The notes under the pieces are model-generated. The model searched no databases, was not told the DNA's origin, and saw only the letters and a list, made by a program, of their open reading frames with translations. This document shows positions 45,216 through 57,694 of a DNA stretch of 60,000 bases, in pieces (position 1 is the first letter of the stretch; every line of letters begins with the position of its first letter). The DNA is from Phoronis australis (Eukaryota; Phoronida; Phoronidae): positions 75,251 to 135,250 of the forward strand of contig NMRA01000253.1 in NCBI GenBank assembly GCA_002633005.1, written 5' to 3'. A program made the translations under genes and the position numbers.

Positions 45216-46934
45216 CGAGGTTTTATGCTTCCCCGATATTCCAAAATGGCTGGGTTCACACTTTTCTTATCTCAGTGACCACAAGTCTAGATGTCTTTTG
45301 TTGGCTTGGCTTGTTAGATAATTCACTAATCAAGTTACGTGTACATGAACCTCAAAACAATGATTATGTTACTTTGAATGAAATGAATATGATAGCCCTC
45401 CTAAGAACGGGATTTTACATTTTTTCCCAACAACAATGCATTAGTATTCAATACTGTTACAGTAACGTGTCATGCAGGTCTTGAAATAATTATGTCTCAA
45501 GATTTAAATTTGTGTCATTACAGTAACTTCAAGTAATTTAACAGTATTGTACTTCAAATCGTGTAATATTTACTAATTGGCATTCAACAGTTGACAGGAA
45601 TACACCATAAATTAAATATTCCGTATTTCTTTTTATTGGTGGAGATGATATCCCATATACATGTACGCCGTCGTGTATCTCTGTGCCATTACGTTTTGAC
45701 GTCAAAAACAACAAAGTTTGTTAAATTTAATTAGTCCAAAACATTACTTTTAAAAATTGTTGATGACGCTGGAAACACATTTTATTACCATCAGAAACTT
45801 GCTGCTTCGGCTTTGTGTTTTCGTAAAAATGATAACACCCAGGTTACATTTTGGGATGCATTTCAACATCAGTATAGCTTTTCAATGGACTTTTGTCAAG
45901 AGGGTTTAATGTCAACCTCCTTTATACCGCATATGCTGAAAAAATTCAACATATGTCGCAAAAAACAGTAAAACATCCGTTTTACGAGATTGACAAACTT
46001 ATTAAAACAGTGGATTTTTCCCAAGGAAGTAAAATATTTAAAACATTTTGATTAATTTTGGTTTAAATGATACCGCACGACATAAAATTTCACAGTGATC
46101 AAATTTTCTAAATTTTGCTTATAAAACATCACATAGCATTGCTTGGGGTAAATGATGATCAAGCCTTCATAGGCGTACATGTACAATCACTTCAGATAGT
46201 TGGAGATGTAAAACTGGTGTTCATCTGAGTTGTACATGCATTTTGCTGTAAATAAAGTTATGTTTGTGAGCCCCATAGAATGCTGAATGATGACGTCATT
46301 CTTTCGCAACTTTAAACTCTGGAATTTTCTTTGAAATTTACAAGTAGAATATTAAGTTATGGTTCATTGGGACTCATAAATCAGCCACGTGGTCCTTTAC
46401 AGTATTTCCTCAACTTTCACACGCTCCGACAGGTCATACATGTACGGTGATCGGTACAGTAGACGAAGGATTAAAACCACTTCATTCACTGGCACCAAAA
46501 TTATCGCTTGCCTACCACTGAGATAATATGAGCTCTTAGATCACCTCAATCAGGCGGCGGACCATAATCCATTTCACCACTACCCACCTATAACCCGAAC
46601 GTGGTCCTGTAACAAACGTATTGTTATCTCTAAAGCGGTAAATTAAACAACGACCTTACATAAACCTGGGATGATGTTACCGACAATTTGTGCATTCAGC
46701 CAAATGGTTTATTTGGGACACCGCCATTTGTAATCTTGCACAAATTCACAGCTGTACAGGAAATATTGACTGTAAAACTTCACCGCTACGCAAATTGGCA
46801 AGTAAAATGAATATGCAACACACAAGTTACACCGTTACTTTCAATGTGTGTGAAGGGAACGGTAAAACCATACATTAATTTTGAATTTTGAAATTTCACC
46901 CCTTATAAACGTTATCATTTTCCTTTTGATGATG

Positions 46935-47387
46935 GGCCGTTGTGGAGAAAGTGTCGCCGGAAAAATACGACCGTAATTAGATACATTACGCCGTTATTTA
47001 CGCCGTTAAATACGCCGTAAAATTACGAGTGCAATTTAATTCACTACGGCGTAAAATTACGCTCATAATTTAAATTAAAAACTCTGAGCCAATGACGTTG
47101 ATTTTACAAATCACGGTCGCGCGCGCTCATGTAAATACTTATTTACTGTCGGGTTACGTGTCTACGCTACGAGCACTGAATCATGGCGGATCAAATCGCT
47201 GCAGCAATGTCAGCGATTTTGCAAGAACAAGCTGCCCCGCAGGAACAGTCGTGTACCTTAGGTTAACACTGATTGGAATAAATTTGGAACGTTTTAAAGG
47301 TATTTTACGAGCGTAATTTACAGAGGCATTTCCCCCATTTAATTTACGAAAGCGTAATTGTACGGCGACACTTTCCCCTCAACGGCC
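46935..47387. mobile_element. Inverted-repeat DNA element with a possible transposase exon 1
   Basis: Ends GGCCGTTGTGGAGAAAGTGT and (reverse complement of the right end) GGCCGTTGAGGGGAAAGTGT are inverted repeats of about 35 bp. Inside are several TACGCCGTAA/TTACGGCGTA words and a short frame ATGGCGGATCAAATC, giving MADQIAAAMSAILQEQAAPQ, which ends at a donor-like TTAG|GTTAAC. This may be the first exon of a lost transposase gene. Units A and C have no insertion at this place, so it entered after the array formed. Confidence 0.65.
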
Positions 47388-47455
47388 TACCATACCCTTT
47401 ATCTTTCTAACGTTTGCTTATAGTGATCGACAATCTTTTCTGCCTGGTTATCCGG

Positions 47456-47553
47456 CAACGCACGGAGGTAGAGGGTAGAGTAGGTGAGGGCGAAGCCCTC
47501 GGACTGCTTCGCAAGATCGGTGGATCTCGCCTTCTGTCAACGCACGGAGGTAG
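47456..47553. mobile_element. Tiny double-hairpin element with 16-bp target duplication
   Basis: A 66-bp insert (47472-47537) containing AGGGCGAAGCCCT and GCAAGATCGGTGGATCTCGC hairpins sits between two perfect copies of CAACGCACGGAGGTAG (47456-47471, 47538-47553). The paralogous site at 49621 has a single CAACGCACGGAGGTAG and no insert, an empty site. A second copy is at 59591-59665. Confidence 0.75.
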
Positions 47554-48851
47554 CTGCGGCCAGGGCCAATTTTCAGTGCCAAAATATTAAACTCTATTTG
47601 GAGGCCAGGCTTGGGGATCATTTTTTATTAAGGTGTTGCAAGTTCAGATATTGGCTCAGCGAATATGTTTTGTTTTGTGAACATGTTGAGAATGAAAGAA
47701 GATCACTTGCTCGGCTGTAGCTTTAGCCGTCTTTATGATAGCGGGCTCTTGTTGTATATTTGCATTGCTGGGCAGTGACTGAGAAATTGGCTGGAATTTC
47801 AGATAGCCCGTAAACAAGCCAGATTTGCATCAGTTTAGTTTGTTAACAGCACTTTTTCGGCACATTATTGGAATCTGTAAGAAATTTTGCTTTCAGAAAC
47901 TAATGGTGGCATTTGTCGTGCATTGTCAGAGAAGTGGAGGTTTTGTAGATGAAAGTGCCAAGTTTGTTTTCCCTTTTTGTTAGCTTACTTTGCTTTTTAA
48001 TAGGAGTAAAATGACCAAAAATACAAGAGTCAATAAAAACTTTTGGGCGCAACGTAGGGCTCTTGATGTGAATTGACAGAAAACAAGTAATTTTTGGCAT
48101 ACCGTTCTTGGCAGTGTGAAGAAAACGTGACAAATCCATAGGTGTGTGCTTTGCTAGGCTAACCCTAGTGAGAACTGTTCTGTTACAACGGACCAGACAA
48201 CGGCCTTGATATTAGTCTTCTAAAATGGTGAAGGGCTGATAATAACTGATGAAATGCATGAAGAATTTGTCGATTTTTGTCCGTTTTATTCTTTTCACGT
48301 ATAAAAAGAGGTTGTACAGCAATGTGAATTACATAGCATTAAAAGTGAACCGTTTATTGAACCCTAGGCCAGTATAGTTATCTCAGTATTCGTGATGCTT
48401 TCATTATCGTTCCACAAGCCGACGATTTTTGCGTGTATTCATCAAACAAAAGGCAAGCTCTATATTTTCCTCGATAACCAAGTCCATCCATATTTTTCTG
48501 CAACACTTTGACCTGAGAAAAATCTGTGACCGATTCACTATTTAACACGGGCTGTGTCGGTCATTTCGTTTGCATAATGAGAGCAGTAAATGTAGAATCT
48601 AGCTTCAAGAAACTGGTTGTTTGACCGTATTCTTCCGTGCTAATGTGTTTAGAAATGATTTAGCCCAAAACGTTTACTTTTTCCAGTGAGGTAAATGTCT
48701 ATCTGATCATACTGAGCCATAAATGTTGATCATAAATCAATGGACGACAATCAACGGCAGAGAGATCAATCTCTACGATACGCGTGCATCGTTTACAAAA
48801 TTGCTGCTCACGACTACTGTGAGGGCTTGCTAATCAAGTACATGACAACAT

Positions 48852-49354
48852 NNNNNNNNNNNNNNNNNNNNNNNNNNNNNNNNNNNNNNNNNNNNNNNNN
48901 NNNNNNNNNNNNNNNNNNNNNNNNNNNNNNNNNNNNNNNNNNNNNNNNNNNNNNNNNNNNNNNNNNNNNNNNNNNNNNNNNNNNNNNNNNNNNNNNNNNN
49001 NNNNNNNNNNNNNNNNNNNNNNNNNNNNNNNNNNNNNNNNNNNNNNNNNNNNNNNNNNNNNNNNNNNNNNNNNNNNNNNNNNNNNNNNNNNNNNNNNNNN
49101 NNNNNNNNNNNNNNNNNNNNNNNNNNNNNNNNNNNNNNNNNNNNNNNNNNNNNNNNNNNNNNNNNNNNNNNNNNNNNNNNNNNNNNNNNNNNNNNNNNNN
49201 NNNNNNNNNNNNNNNNNNNNNNNNNNNNNNNNNNNNNNNNNNNNNNNNNNNNNNNNNNNNNNNNNNNNNNNNNNNNNNNNNNNNNNNNNNNNNNNNNNNN
49301 NNNNNNNNNNNNNNNNNNNNNNNNNNNNNNNNNNNNNNNNNNNNNNNNNNNNNN
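48852..49354. other. Assembly gap (run of N)
   Basis: Unbroken N run inside unit B. The right flank begins inside the copy of the inverted-repeat element seen at 46935-47387. Confidence 0.99.
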
Positions 49355-49553
49355 TGGCGGGTTACATGTCTACGCTACGAGCGCTGAATCATGGCGGATC
49401 AAATCACTGCTACAATGTCAGCGATTTTGCAAGAACAAGCTGCCCCGCAGGAACAGTCGTGTACCTTAGGTTAACACTGATTGGAATAAATTTGGAACGA
49501 TTTAAAGGTATTTTACGAGCGTAATTGTACGGCGACACTTTCCCCTCAACGGC
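49355..49553. mobile_element. Right part of a second inverted-repeat element copy
   Basis: Matches 47144-47387 including ATGGCGGATCAAATC and the terminal ACTTTCCCCTCAACGGCC, but lacks the CAGAGGCATTTCCCCCATTT segment. The left end is lost in the gap. The flanks match those of the first copy, so it was copied with the surrounding DNA, not by transposition. Confidence 0.65.
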
Positions 49554-51760
49554 CTACCATACCCTTTTCTAACGTTTGCTTATAGTGATCGACAATCTTT
49601 TCTGCCTGCCTGGTTATCCGACAACGCACGGAGGTAGCTGCGGCCAGGGCCAATTTGCAGTGTCAAAATATTAAACTCTATTTATAGGACAGGCTTGGGG
49701 ATCAGTTTTTATTGAGGTGTTGCAAGTTCAGATCTTGGCTCAGCGAATGTGTTTTGTTTGCATTTGTGAACATGATGAGAATGAAAAAAGATCACTTGCT
49801 CTGTCATACACTGTAGCTTTAGCCGTCTTTATGATAGCGGGCCCTTGTTGAATTTCTGCATTGTTGGGTAGTGACTGAGAAATAGGCTGGGATTTCAGAT
49901 AGCCCGTAAACAAGCCAGATTTGCATTAGTTTAGTTTGTTAACAGTACTTTTTCGGCACATTATTGGAATCTGTAAGAAATTTTGCTTTCAGAAACTAAT
50001 GGTGGCATTTGTCGTGCATTGTCAGAGAAGTGGAGGTTTTGTGGATGAAAGTGCCAATTTTGTTTTCCCTTTTTGTTAGCTTACTTTGCTTTTTAATAGG
50101 AGTAAAAGGACCAAAAATACAAGAGTCGATAAAAACTTTTGGGCGCAACGTAGGGCTCTTGATGTGAATTGACAGAAAACAAGTAATTTTTGGCATACCG
50201 TTTTTGGCAGTGTGAAGAAAACGTGACAAATCCAGAGGTGTGTATTTTGCTAGGCTACATGTAACTCTAGTGAGAACTGTTCTGTTACAGCGGACCAGAC
50301 AACGGCCTTGATATTAGTTTTCTAAAATAGCGAGGGGCTGATAATCACTGATGAAATGCATGAAGAAATTGTCGATTTTTGTCCGTTTTATTCTTTTCAC
50401 GTATAAAAAGAGGTCGTACAGCAATGTGAATTACATAGCATTAAAAGTGAACCGTTTATTGAACCCTAGGCCAGTATAGTTATCTCAGTATTCGTGACGC
50501 TTTCATTATCGTTCCACAACCCGACGATTTTTTGTGTGTATTCATCCATATTTTTCAGCAACACTTTCCCCTGAGAAAAATCTGTGACCGATTCACTATT
50601 TAACACGGGCTGTGTCGGTCATTTCGTTTGCATAATGAGAGCAGTAAATGTAGAATCTAGCTTCAAGAAACTGGTTGTTTGACCGTATTCTTCCCTGTTA
50701 ATGTGTTTAGAAATGATTTAGCCCAAAACGTTCACTTTTTCCAGTGAGGTAAATGTCTTTCTGGTCATACTGAGCCATAAACGTTGATCATAAATCAATG
50801 GACGACAATAAATCACAGAGAGATCAATCTCTACGATACGCCTGCATCATTTACAAAATAGCTGCTCCCGACTACTGTGAGGGCTTGCTAATCAAGTAAA
50901 TGACAACATAAATAAAATAACGATTTTAATATCTAAAACGAACACCATGGATTCCTCGTTTAAAATTAAGTTACAATGTGTTTGGGTGAAACAATCCTCG
51001 TTCTAGCGGGTTCACATGTTTGTAGTATTTACAAATTTGAATCCGTGATGAATGTCAGCGTGGAATCCAATTACAGTGTACATATCTCGTAACGTACCCT
51101 GCAACATGGCGGCTATTTCTAATATGGTGGAAGAGTTGTTATTCACTCAAACCCGAAGAATGGATATTTCAACAATGTATTATACCTTGGGGAATTCTGA
51201 ATACTAGAAGAAAGTGATAACACTTGCAGACGTCTGGTACATTTTGTGAAATTCCCGAAAAGTACTTGTGTTGATACTGCAATCAATATTAATTTTCTCA
51301 CTTCATAAAAGCGATCACCGAATTCTTGAAATAATTAAAGATGGATGTTTCAATTTTCAATTGTTCAAGCCAGTATTAGAAAACTTTAAAATGAGTAACA
51401 AAGTAAAAATTTGCGTTAATTTGAATTTCATCGCTTGCAGTGCATTGCGTTTTTCTGGTTTAAAGAATTTCGTACCGTCGGGTAATGTAACTGAAATCAG
51501 TTAAATTGATAATGCTAGACTGCCATCTGAATACCATTAATGCGGCCAATTTGCTGGTAACTTTAGTGAGCAAAAAGATTATACATGATGACATGGTTGA
51601 TCTTAAATCATGTTTCAAATCGTCATATCCAGTCATTAAGTCATTCTTTATAAACAAATTTCTAAGGGACAAGTTAATTAATTAGACTGCCTGAAGTACC
51701 AAGACAACAGAATGTTTAATTTTTCCGGTAAATCGATTAGAAAGTTCAATATCATATGAA

Positions 51761-51804
51761 GTGAGCAGCTCTTTTGGTACTTGTGGGTAGCCCTTAAAAG
51801 GGCT
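51761..51804 (-). promoter_or_regulatory. Histone-type 3' stem-loop and U7-like element, copy 4
   Basis: Minus-strand AGCCCT-TTTA-AGGGCT-ACCCA (51789-51804), 49 nt after the stop. The downstream element CCAAAAGAGCTGCTCAC (51761-51777) contains AAAAGAGCTG, complementary to the CAGCUCUUU near the 5' end of vertebrate U7 snRNA. This is the clearest histone-processing signal in the window. Confidence 0.85.
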
Positions 51805-51853
51805 GTTGTTTTTATTGTGGACTTGAGGATTCCACAGAAGTCGTCAATCTGCC

Positions 51854-52117
51854 TTAACCAAACGCCTGTTGACGTAGATTAAGAAGCAGACTCTTTTGTT
51901 TCTCCTCATATTTGTGGAATGCGTTGCGAAGTCCGTGCGTTGTAACGATCCGCCGCTGCATTTGATCTTTACGAACTTGGTCACATCTCTTCACTGCCCT
52001 CAGGTAACGAATCCTCATATCATCCAACTCTCTGTCCAGGATTTGTACTTGTGTATGTGCGCGAAGACTTTTCTTGTGAGCTTGGTATATTTTGGCTTGG
52101 ATATCGGGTTCCGTCAT
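51854..52117 (-). CDS. Small charged helical protein, alpha type, second copy
   Basis: An 87-residue frame identical to that at 42411-42674 except Gln for His in the C-terminal LRQQAFG. Unlike that copy, its stem-loop and ACCC flank are intact. The coding region lies in a block of about 1.2 kb that is almost identical between units A and B, while the flank below 51840 is clearly diverged. The upstream CRE-like and ACGTGAC sites are the same. Function unknown. Confidence 0.75.
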   Translation of the reverse strand: MTEPDIQAKIYQAHKKSLRAHTQVQILDRELDDMRIRYLRAVKRCDQVRKDQMQRRIVTTHGLRNAFHKYEEKQKSLLLNLRQQAFG

Positions 52118-53641
52118 TTTACAACGAACGTGTACGTCACAAACGATGTCTTGATCAGTTGTTAGCCAACACTAGATGGCAAAGCTAAATGTATTATACG
52201 TTGAGATGGTGATACGTGACACATTGTGACTAGATTCAAAGAGGTGTGGAAGCCAGTTTGGCAGAGATTATGTTCAGTACTTATTACCAGTGGCAGTTTA
52301 ATCCGCATTACTGCCAGGGGCATATCTGGACCCAGCCCATTACTTAGAAGGCCATTGCGTAACAGCTAATGACAACTGGTCGATTGGTCTTTTCATGTAT
52401 ATGTAGTTAGGAAAAAAATACTTGATAATCGTAAATCTTAAAAGCAAGTTACCCTATTCAATAAGTGTTGTGAAACTTTCATTTTTTATTTCAAAAAGTG
52501 ACAGACAATTAAATGAAAAGTTTCTTTGATAATTACAGGCGTATTTCTTGACAATATTGTTCATGGACGTGTCAAACATCAAGTTGTTCGCATCCACATT
52601 TACTGAACGTCAGACGGTCACAAAGATTAACATTTTAAGAACCCAGACTACAAACGAAACTCTTTCAAGTATTAGCTCTCAATTACATTTCCATGTACAT
52701 GTCATGAACAAACACATGCTTTCTGTTAAGTATGTATATGTGGAGGATAAATCTAAATAACCTGCGACCTGTTACAGTACAATTAGGTGCCGAAATGAAT
52801 AAACAAAAACTGTATTGTCGGTGAATGTATTCGCACTAGTAATATGTCCAGCGATATTGCATAAATAGGTTTGAAGAACGTAAAAGACACACTCTGCCTT
52901 ATTTTACATGTTTTAAAAAACAAATAAAAGACTTAATTATTCGATTTACATCACTTAAATAACAATGGTTTATAAATAAAAGATATGTTTTTATTTATGC
53001 TATTTAAGGAGATTTCGTGAAAAAACGAAATTCAATAGCAGGAGCTCAAAAANAATATAGTGTAAGCAGGGTTTTTCTACGGTCACCTAAACTAACCTGG
53101 TTTCCTTACGCGTTGAATCACATTTTCACCAGTGTCGCTTTAAACTGTAGCAGTTGTGAGGACTTAAAACAGGCGCAAAATATATTCTACTGATGACTAA
53201 AAAGGCGGTAAATAAACATGCATTTTTGAATGTAGTCTCCATATAAATCTCTGTTCAGAACACAGTTCAGCATTACTTGGTCTCGTTGTCCATAATAAAA
53301 CAATGACAAAAACTCCATTTTCTAGAAAACCACCACCTACTATCTAGTTTGATTACATGTTAAAATTTTGTACATATCTGAATCAGGTGCGATCTGTTAT
53401 CTTTAAATGTTAAAGGAGTGCATGAATTATTATCTGTTTCCTTGAATAATAAACAAATAGATGAATTTGTTAATATCTGTAAACTACATGTTAAAGGGCT
53501 GTTACATTTTCAGTTTAAATATCTTGCTTTTCTTTTTCATTCTGGGGAAATGAAAAGTCGCCATGTGTCCTATCACTGCGCTGTTTTTTGTCATACGTGA
53601 GTCGACAGGTTCTGGGATCCATCACAAATATATGATATGAA

Positions 53642-53686
53642 GTGAACAATTCCTTTTAGAACATTTGGGTAGCCCTTAAAAGGGCT
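53642..53686 (-). promoter_or_regulatory. Histone-type 3' stem-loop and downstream element, copy 5
   Basis: Minus-strand AGCCCT-TTTA-AGGGCT-ACCCA (53671-53686) followed by CTAAAAGGAATTGTTCAC (53642-53659). Signals are kept although the gene is frameshifted. Confidence 0.75.
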
Positions 53687-53710
53687 GTTTTTTATATATG
53701 TCTGAATTAC

Positions 53711-53991
53711 TCATTCAAACAAGCGATCTCCCAAACCCTTACGACGAAGAAGGGATAGAGACAGGTGGGCCTTTCGTTTACCGTAGTGGTAAAATATGTC
53801 GCGCAGCCATGCGTGATGATCATGCGCCGGTGAAGCTGTTCCCGGCGAACTGCATTTCCACTTCTCAGAGCCCTTTCGTAGCGTATGTCGGTATCTCGCA
53901 GCTCTCGATCCAATAATTCGGCTTGCTCTGCTTGTTTCAAGCATTTTGCCTGGGCGTTGTGCAGTTGCTCATCAAGCGTAGGATCCTCCAT
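53711..53991 (-). pseudogene. Beta-type small gene with one-base deletion
   Basis: Starts MEDPTLDEQLHNAQAKCLKQ and matches 57695-57976 up to RRMIITHG, then shifts frame: one C is missing near 53807 (GCGCAGCCATG against GCGCAGCCCATG). The normal end LRDIFYHYGKRKAHLSLSLL and GLGDRLFE is present in the next frame and stops at 53711. If read as is, it gives a 94-residue protein with an unrelated tail. Upstream CACGTGAC (54088-54095) is kept and the CRE is changed to TGACGTCC. A single-base sequencing error cannot be excluded. Confidence 0.75.
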
Positions 53992-56900
53992 CGGGGCGAG
54001 AACGAACGTGAATGTGACCTCAAATGTTAGTAGACTGATTTTGAGTTCAGCGTTCTAATTCGCAGTTAGCCAAGCTGTGTTCAGTAGCACGTGACACCAT
54101 GACGTCCTGTGGTTTGGTGTTTTACCGAGGTCGGATTAACGGTTAATGGTGATGAACTGGATTACAATATTCTCAATTGTTGCGTTTCACACTAGGCTCA
54201 TTATCTGAGTGACTACAAGTGTGGAAGTCTTCTGTTGGCTTGGCGTGTTGTTGGGTAATTCAGTGTATATGAACTCCAAAACCACGATGACGATGCCTAG
54301 AATGAAACGTAATCGATAACCCTTCTATAGTATACATGTAAAACACGATTACACACAACTTCAAGACGACGATGTATTAATATTCAGTGTTTTGATTCTT
54401 TCCTTATTGCGTAAATCAATAAATATTAAGTATTACTATTTTTGATGAAAAAATATTTCTATATTTGAAAAAATCTTTCGTAAATTTTCAAAGAAACCGC
54501 AGCCGCCTTGTGTTTTGATAGGCACGTAATTGCTATTAAACGTTATTTCATTCAAACATCAATCCTGCATGTATCTTTCAGTAATTATGCATGTGTAACA
54601 TACATGTAGGTCTAGGTGTATAGACATGAGTCCAATTAAAATTGTTGCCAAAAGTTTTTGATATTGTCTTTACCAAAAATTACATATACTAGGAATTTCG
54701 TTATTGTTCCAGCCGTGGTGCTCAACTACATTTAAGCATGCGCAAGCTTTGGAATAACCTATACGGTCAAGGCCATCACATTTTTCTGCATTCTAATCCT
54801 ATGAACAAGCCCATCAAAGCGTTATTTGAATGAATATGAATGCAGGAAAAAGACAGAAATTCTACGTTTAACCAATTCACGTAACACAGTTGAAAAAACA
54901 GTAAAAGATTACAAAAAAAGATCTTTAATTTACAAGCTAGTGAACATCCGTTTTAATCAACAGATTATGATAGAGTATCCAAACTTTTACAGTAACGTGA
55001 CGCGCAGGACTTTAAATGATTATTTCTCAATATGTAAATTTAATTCAGTACATCAGCGTCAAATTTTAGGATAGTATTGCACCGCAAATAGTTACGTACT
55101 TAGTAATTAGCATTGAACATTTGACAGGAAAATACCAAAACAGAAATTAAAACATTTCGAACAGTGCTTCTTATTCTTGGTTGAGAAAGTTAGTACCCTC
55201 ATGATTCCTTACATACGTCTTCTTGTATCTTTGCGCCATTACAGGTTGTCGCCAAAAATAACGTTCATTAAACTTTTATTTTTAAAATAATTGAATGCGC
55301 TGCACAAATGAATTATTACGACGAGAAATTTGCTTATTCGGTTTTGTGTTTTCTAAAAAGTGTAACACCTAGGTAGGAATGTTTTTCAACAACAGTATAG
55401 TGTTGCACTGGTCTTTTGTCAAGAGGGTTAATGTAAATGGTCAGGAATGAAACATTGCAAGATTGCAAACTCCTTCAAACCACACAATAGCTGTGTCACG
55501 TGTGCGTACAGAATTCCAAAAGATTAAAATGAAACGTCGAAAAAATGAAGTGACATGTTCCACATATTAAAATGGGCGGAATAGATTTGTTGAAAAATTC
55601 GACACATGTTGAAGCAAAGCAGTAAACCATCCGCTTCAAAAGATTGAATTACTAAATTAAAACAATTGAACATGATTTTTTATTAAAAAATCAAATTTAA
55701 AACATTTTAGTTAGGTTTGAACATTGCTTCAAGACATCAAATTGCACTATGATCACATTTCCTAAGTTATAGTTATAAAAAATCACATACACTGTAGCAT
55801 TGCTTGAAGGAAATATTGATGGAACCTTTCTACAATTACTTCAGATGGATGGAGTTATTAAAATAAGTGTTCATCTGTGTCGTACACTGCATAGGATATT
55901 TTCAGTGAACAAAGTTAATTTTAGTGACCCAATAGAACGCTGAATGATGACGTCATTCTGTTGAAGCTTTAAACTTTAGAAATTCCAAGTAATATAATTA
56001 ATTCTGCCAACAACATTCCATGTGACCGATACATCGGTCACTTGCTTGTTTACAGTATTCTCCTCACGGTCTGACGCGCAATACAGCAGAGGAATACAAC
56101 GGATTAAAATCGCTCCCTTTAATGACACGACTTTTATCGCATGCCTGCCACTGAGATAATGAGAACTCTTAAGGAGCCCCAGTTCTGCGACGGACCATAA
56201 TCCATGTCGTTACTCCTCACCCATAATCCAACTGGGTCGTTCAACAAAAATTGTTATATTAATAACGGTAAATTAAACAAAGACCTTGTCGGAACCTGCT
56301 ATGATGCTACCGACAAATATGTGCACTCAACCAAACATATCCTTTTTGACCCCGCCATTCGTAGCCTTGCACAAATTGACCTATCGCCAGGATTTTGAGT
56401 GGCGGCTTAACTGACCAATTAGAGAGCACAATTCTTGACACACCTTCGTGTCCAAGCTGCCATTTTACAGTACAACAACACGTTAGCAGGTACAACATTT
56501 AGCCAGGGGGCGGAGCTTGCGATAGCTTAATTGACAGCTACATACGACACATCTTCACTGCTACACAAACTGGCATGAAATAATGAATATGCAACATACA
56601 AGTTACAGGTGTACACTGATGGAAGCTAGGGAAAACCAATACTTTAAATTTTAATTTTAAACTTTTTCCTTTGATAAACATAGTCTCAATTGTCCCTTAC
56701 TTCCTCGCATTCGCTTAGTGATCACAATCGGCTCTGCTTGGTTATCCAACCACGCACGGTACAGTTAGGCTGCGGCCGCTTCTAATTTGCAGTGGAAAAG
56801 TATTAAAATCTAGGGATAGGCCAAGCTTTGGGATCAGTTTTAGGTTGGTGTTGCAAGTACAGAAGTAGGCTCAGTGAACGTGATTTGTTTGTATTTGTGA

Positions 56901-57621
56901 ACATGTTGAATATGAGAAAAGACCACTTGCTCGACTGTGGCTGCACTTTCCTGTATGACTGTATCCCCCTGTTGCATTTCTACACTGCTGGGTAGCGAAT
57001 GAGAAACTGGCGGCGATTTAAGGCAGCCCTCAAACAAGCCAGATTTGAAAAAAATTAATTTCGTAACATTAGATTTTGACCACATTTTTGGAATCTGTAA
57101 GAAAGTTGCTTTCAGAAACTAATGGTGACTTAAGTCGTGCATCGGCAAGAAAGTGGTGGTCCTGGAAAGAAAAGTGCCGATTTTGTGATTTTTGTCACTT
57201 TTTGCTTGATATGCTTTTCAGTAAAAGTGAAATGGTGAAAATTATAAGACACGATCAGCGGCAGACGAGCAATCTCAAAATGCGCACGCGTTGTTTACCC
57301 ATGTTACTGTAGGTGCTTGCTACTTGGTGTTTGACAACCGGAATCGGACAACTTGGTGATTTCATTATCTAAAATTATCACGATAGGTTTAATGTTTCAA
57401 ATTAAAAATCACAATGTTGGGGTGCCTGAAGTGTTATATGTTTAATTGAATAATAAACAAATGCATAACTTTGTTAACATTTGTACAACACCTGTTTAAA
57501 GGGAGGCTACATTTTCATTTTACATATTTTATTCGGCGGAAATGAAAAGCCGCTATGTGTTTTATCCCTAAGCACGTTTTGTCATAAATATGTCGTCAGG
57601 TTTACGGATCCATCACTAAAA

Positions 57622-57666
57622 GTGAACAGTTCCTTTTGGAACATTTGGGTAGCCCTTAAAAGGGCT
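57622..57666 (-). promoter_or_regulatory. Histone-type 3' stem-loop and downstream element, copy 6
   Basis: Minus-strand AGCCCT-TTTA-AGGGCT-ACCCA (57651-57666), 28 nt after the stop, then CCAAAAGGAACTGTTCAC (57622-57639). Confidence 0.8.
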
Positions 57667-57694
57667 GTTTTGATCTGGTGCATGTCTGAAATTC

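Larger units (their letters stand above)
40061..45840. repeat. Tandem array unit A (5.8 kb)
   Basis: Starts with GGTTACAGTTTGGGATGCAT and ends before the same anchor at 45841. In order: TTTTGTCAAGAGGGTTTAATG block, CACTGAGATAATGAGAGCTC block, AACTAATGGTGGCATTTGTC block, small gene 42411-42674, then small gene 44813-45094. The same order is found in unit B. Confidence 0.7.
45841..55370. repeat. Tandem array unit B (9.5 kb, internally duplicated)
   Basis: Begins with GTTACATTTTGGGATGCATT and has the same block order as unit A. It is longer because about 1.7-2.2 kb is doubled (about 47160-48851 and 49362-50905, roughly 95% alike by eye) around the gap at 48852-49354. The doubling may be two haplotypes placed side by side. 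Confidence 0.65.

Noticed and set aside
47900-48139. Minus-strand frame conserved at 49996-50229
   Set aside because: The two copies lie in a recent duplication or haplotype pair, so similarity is expected; no family, stem-loop or promoter is seen.
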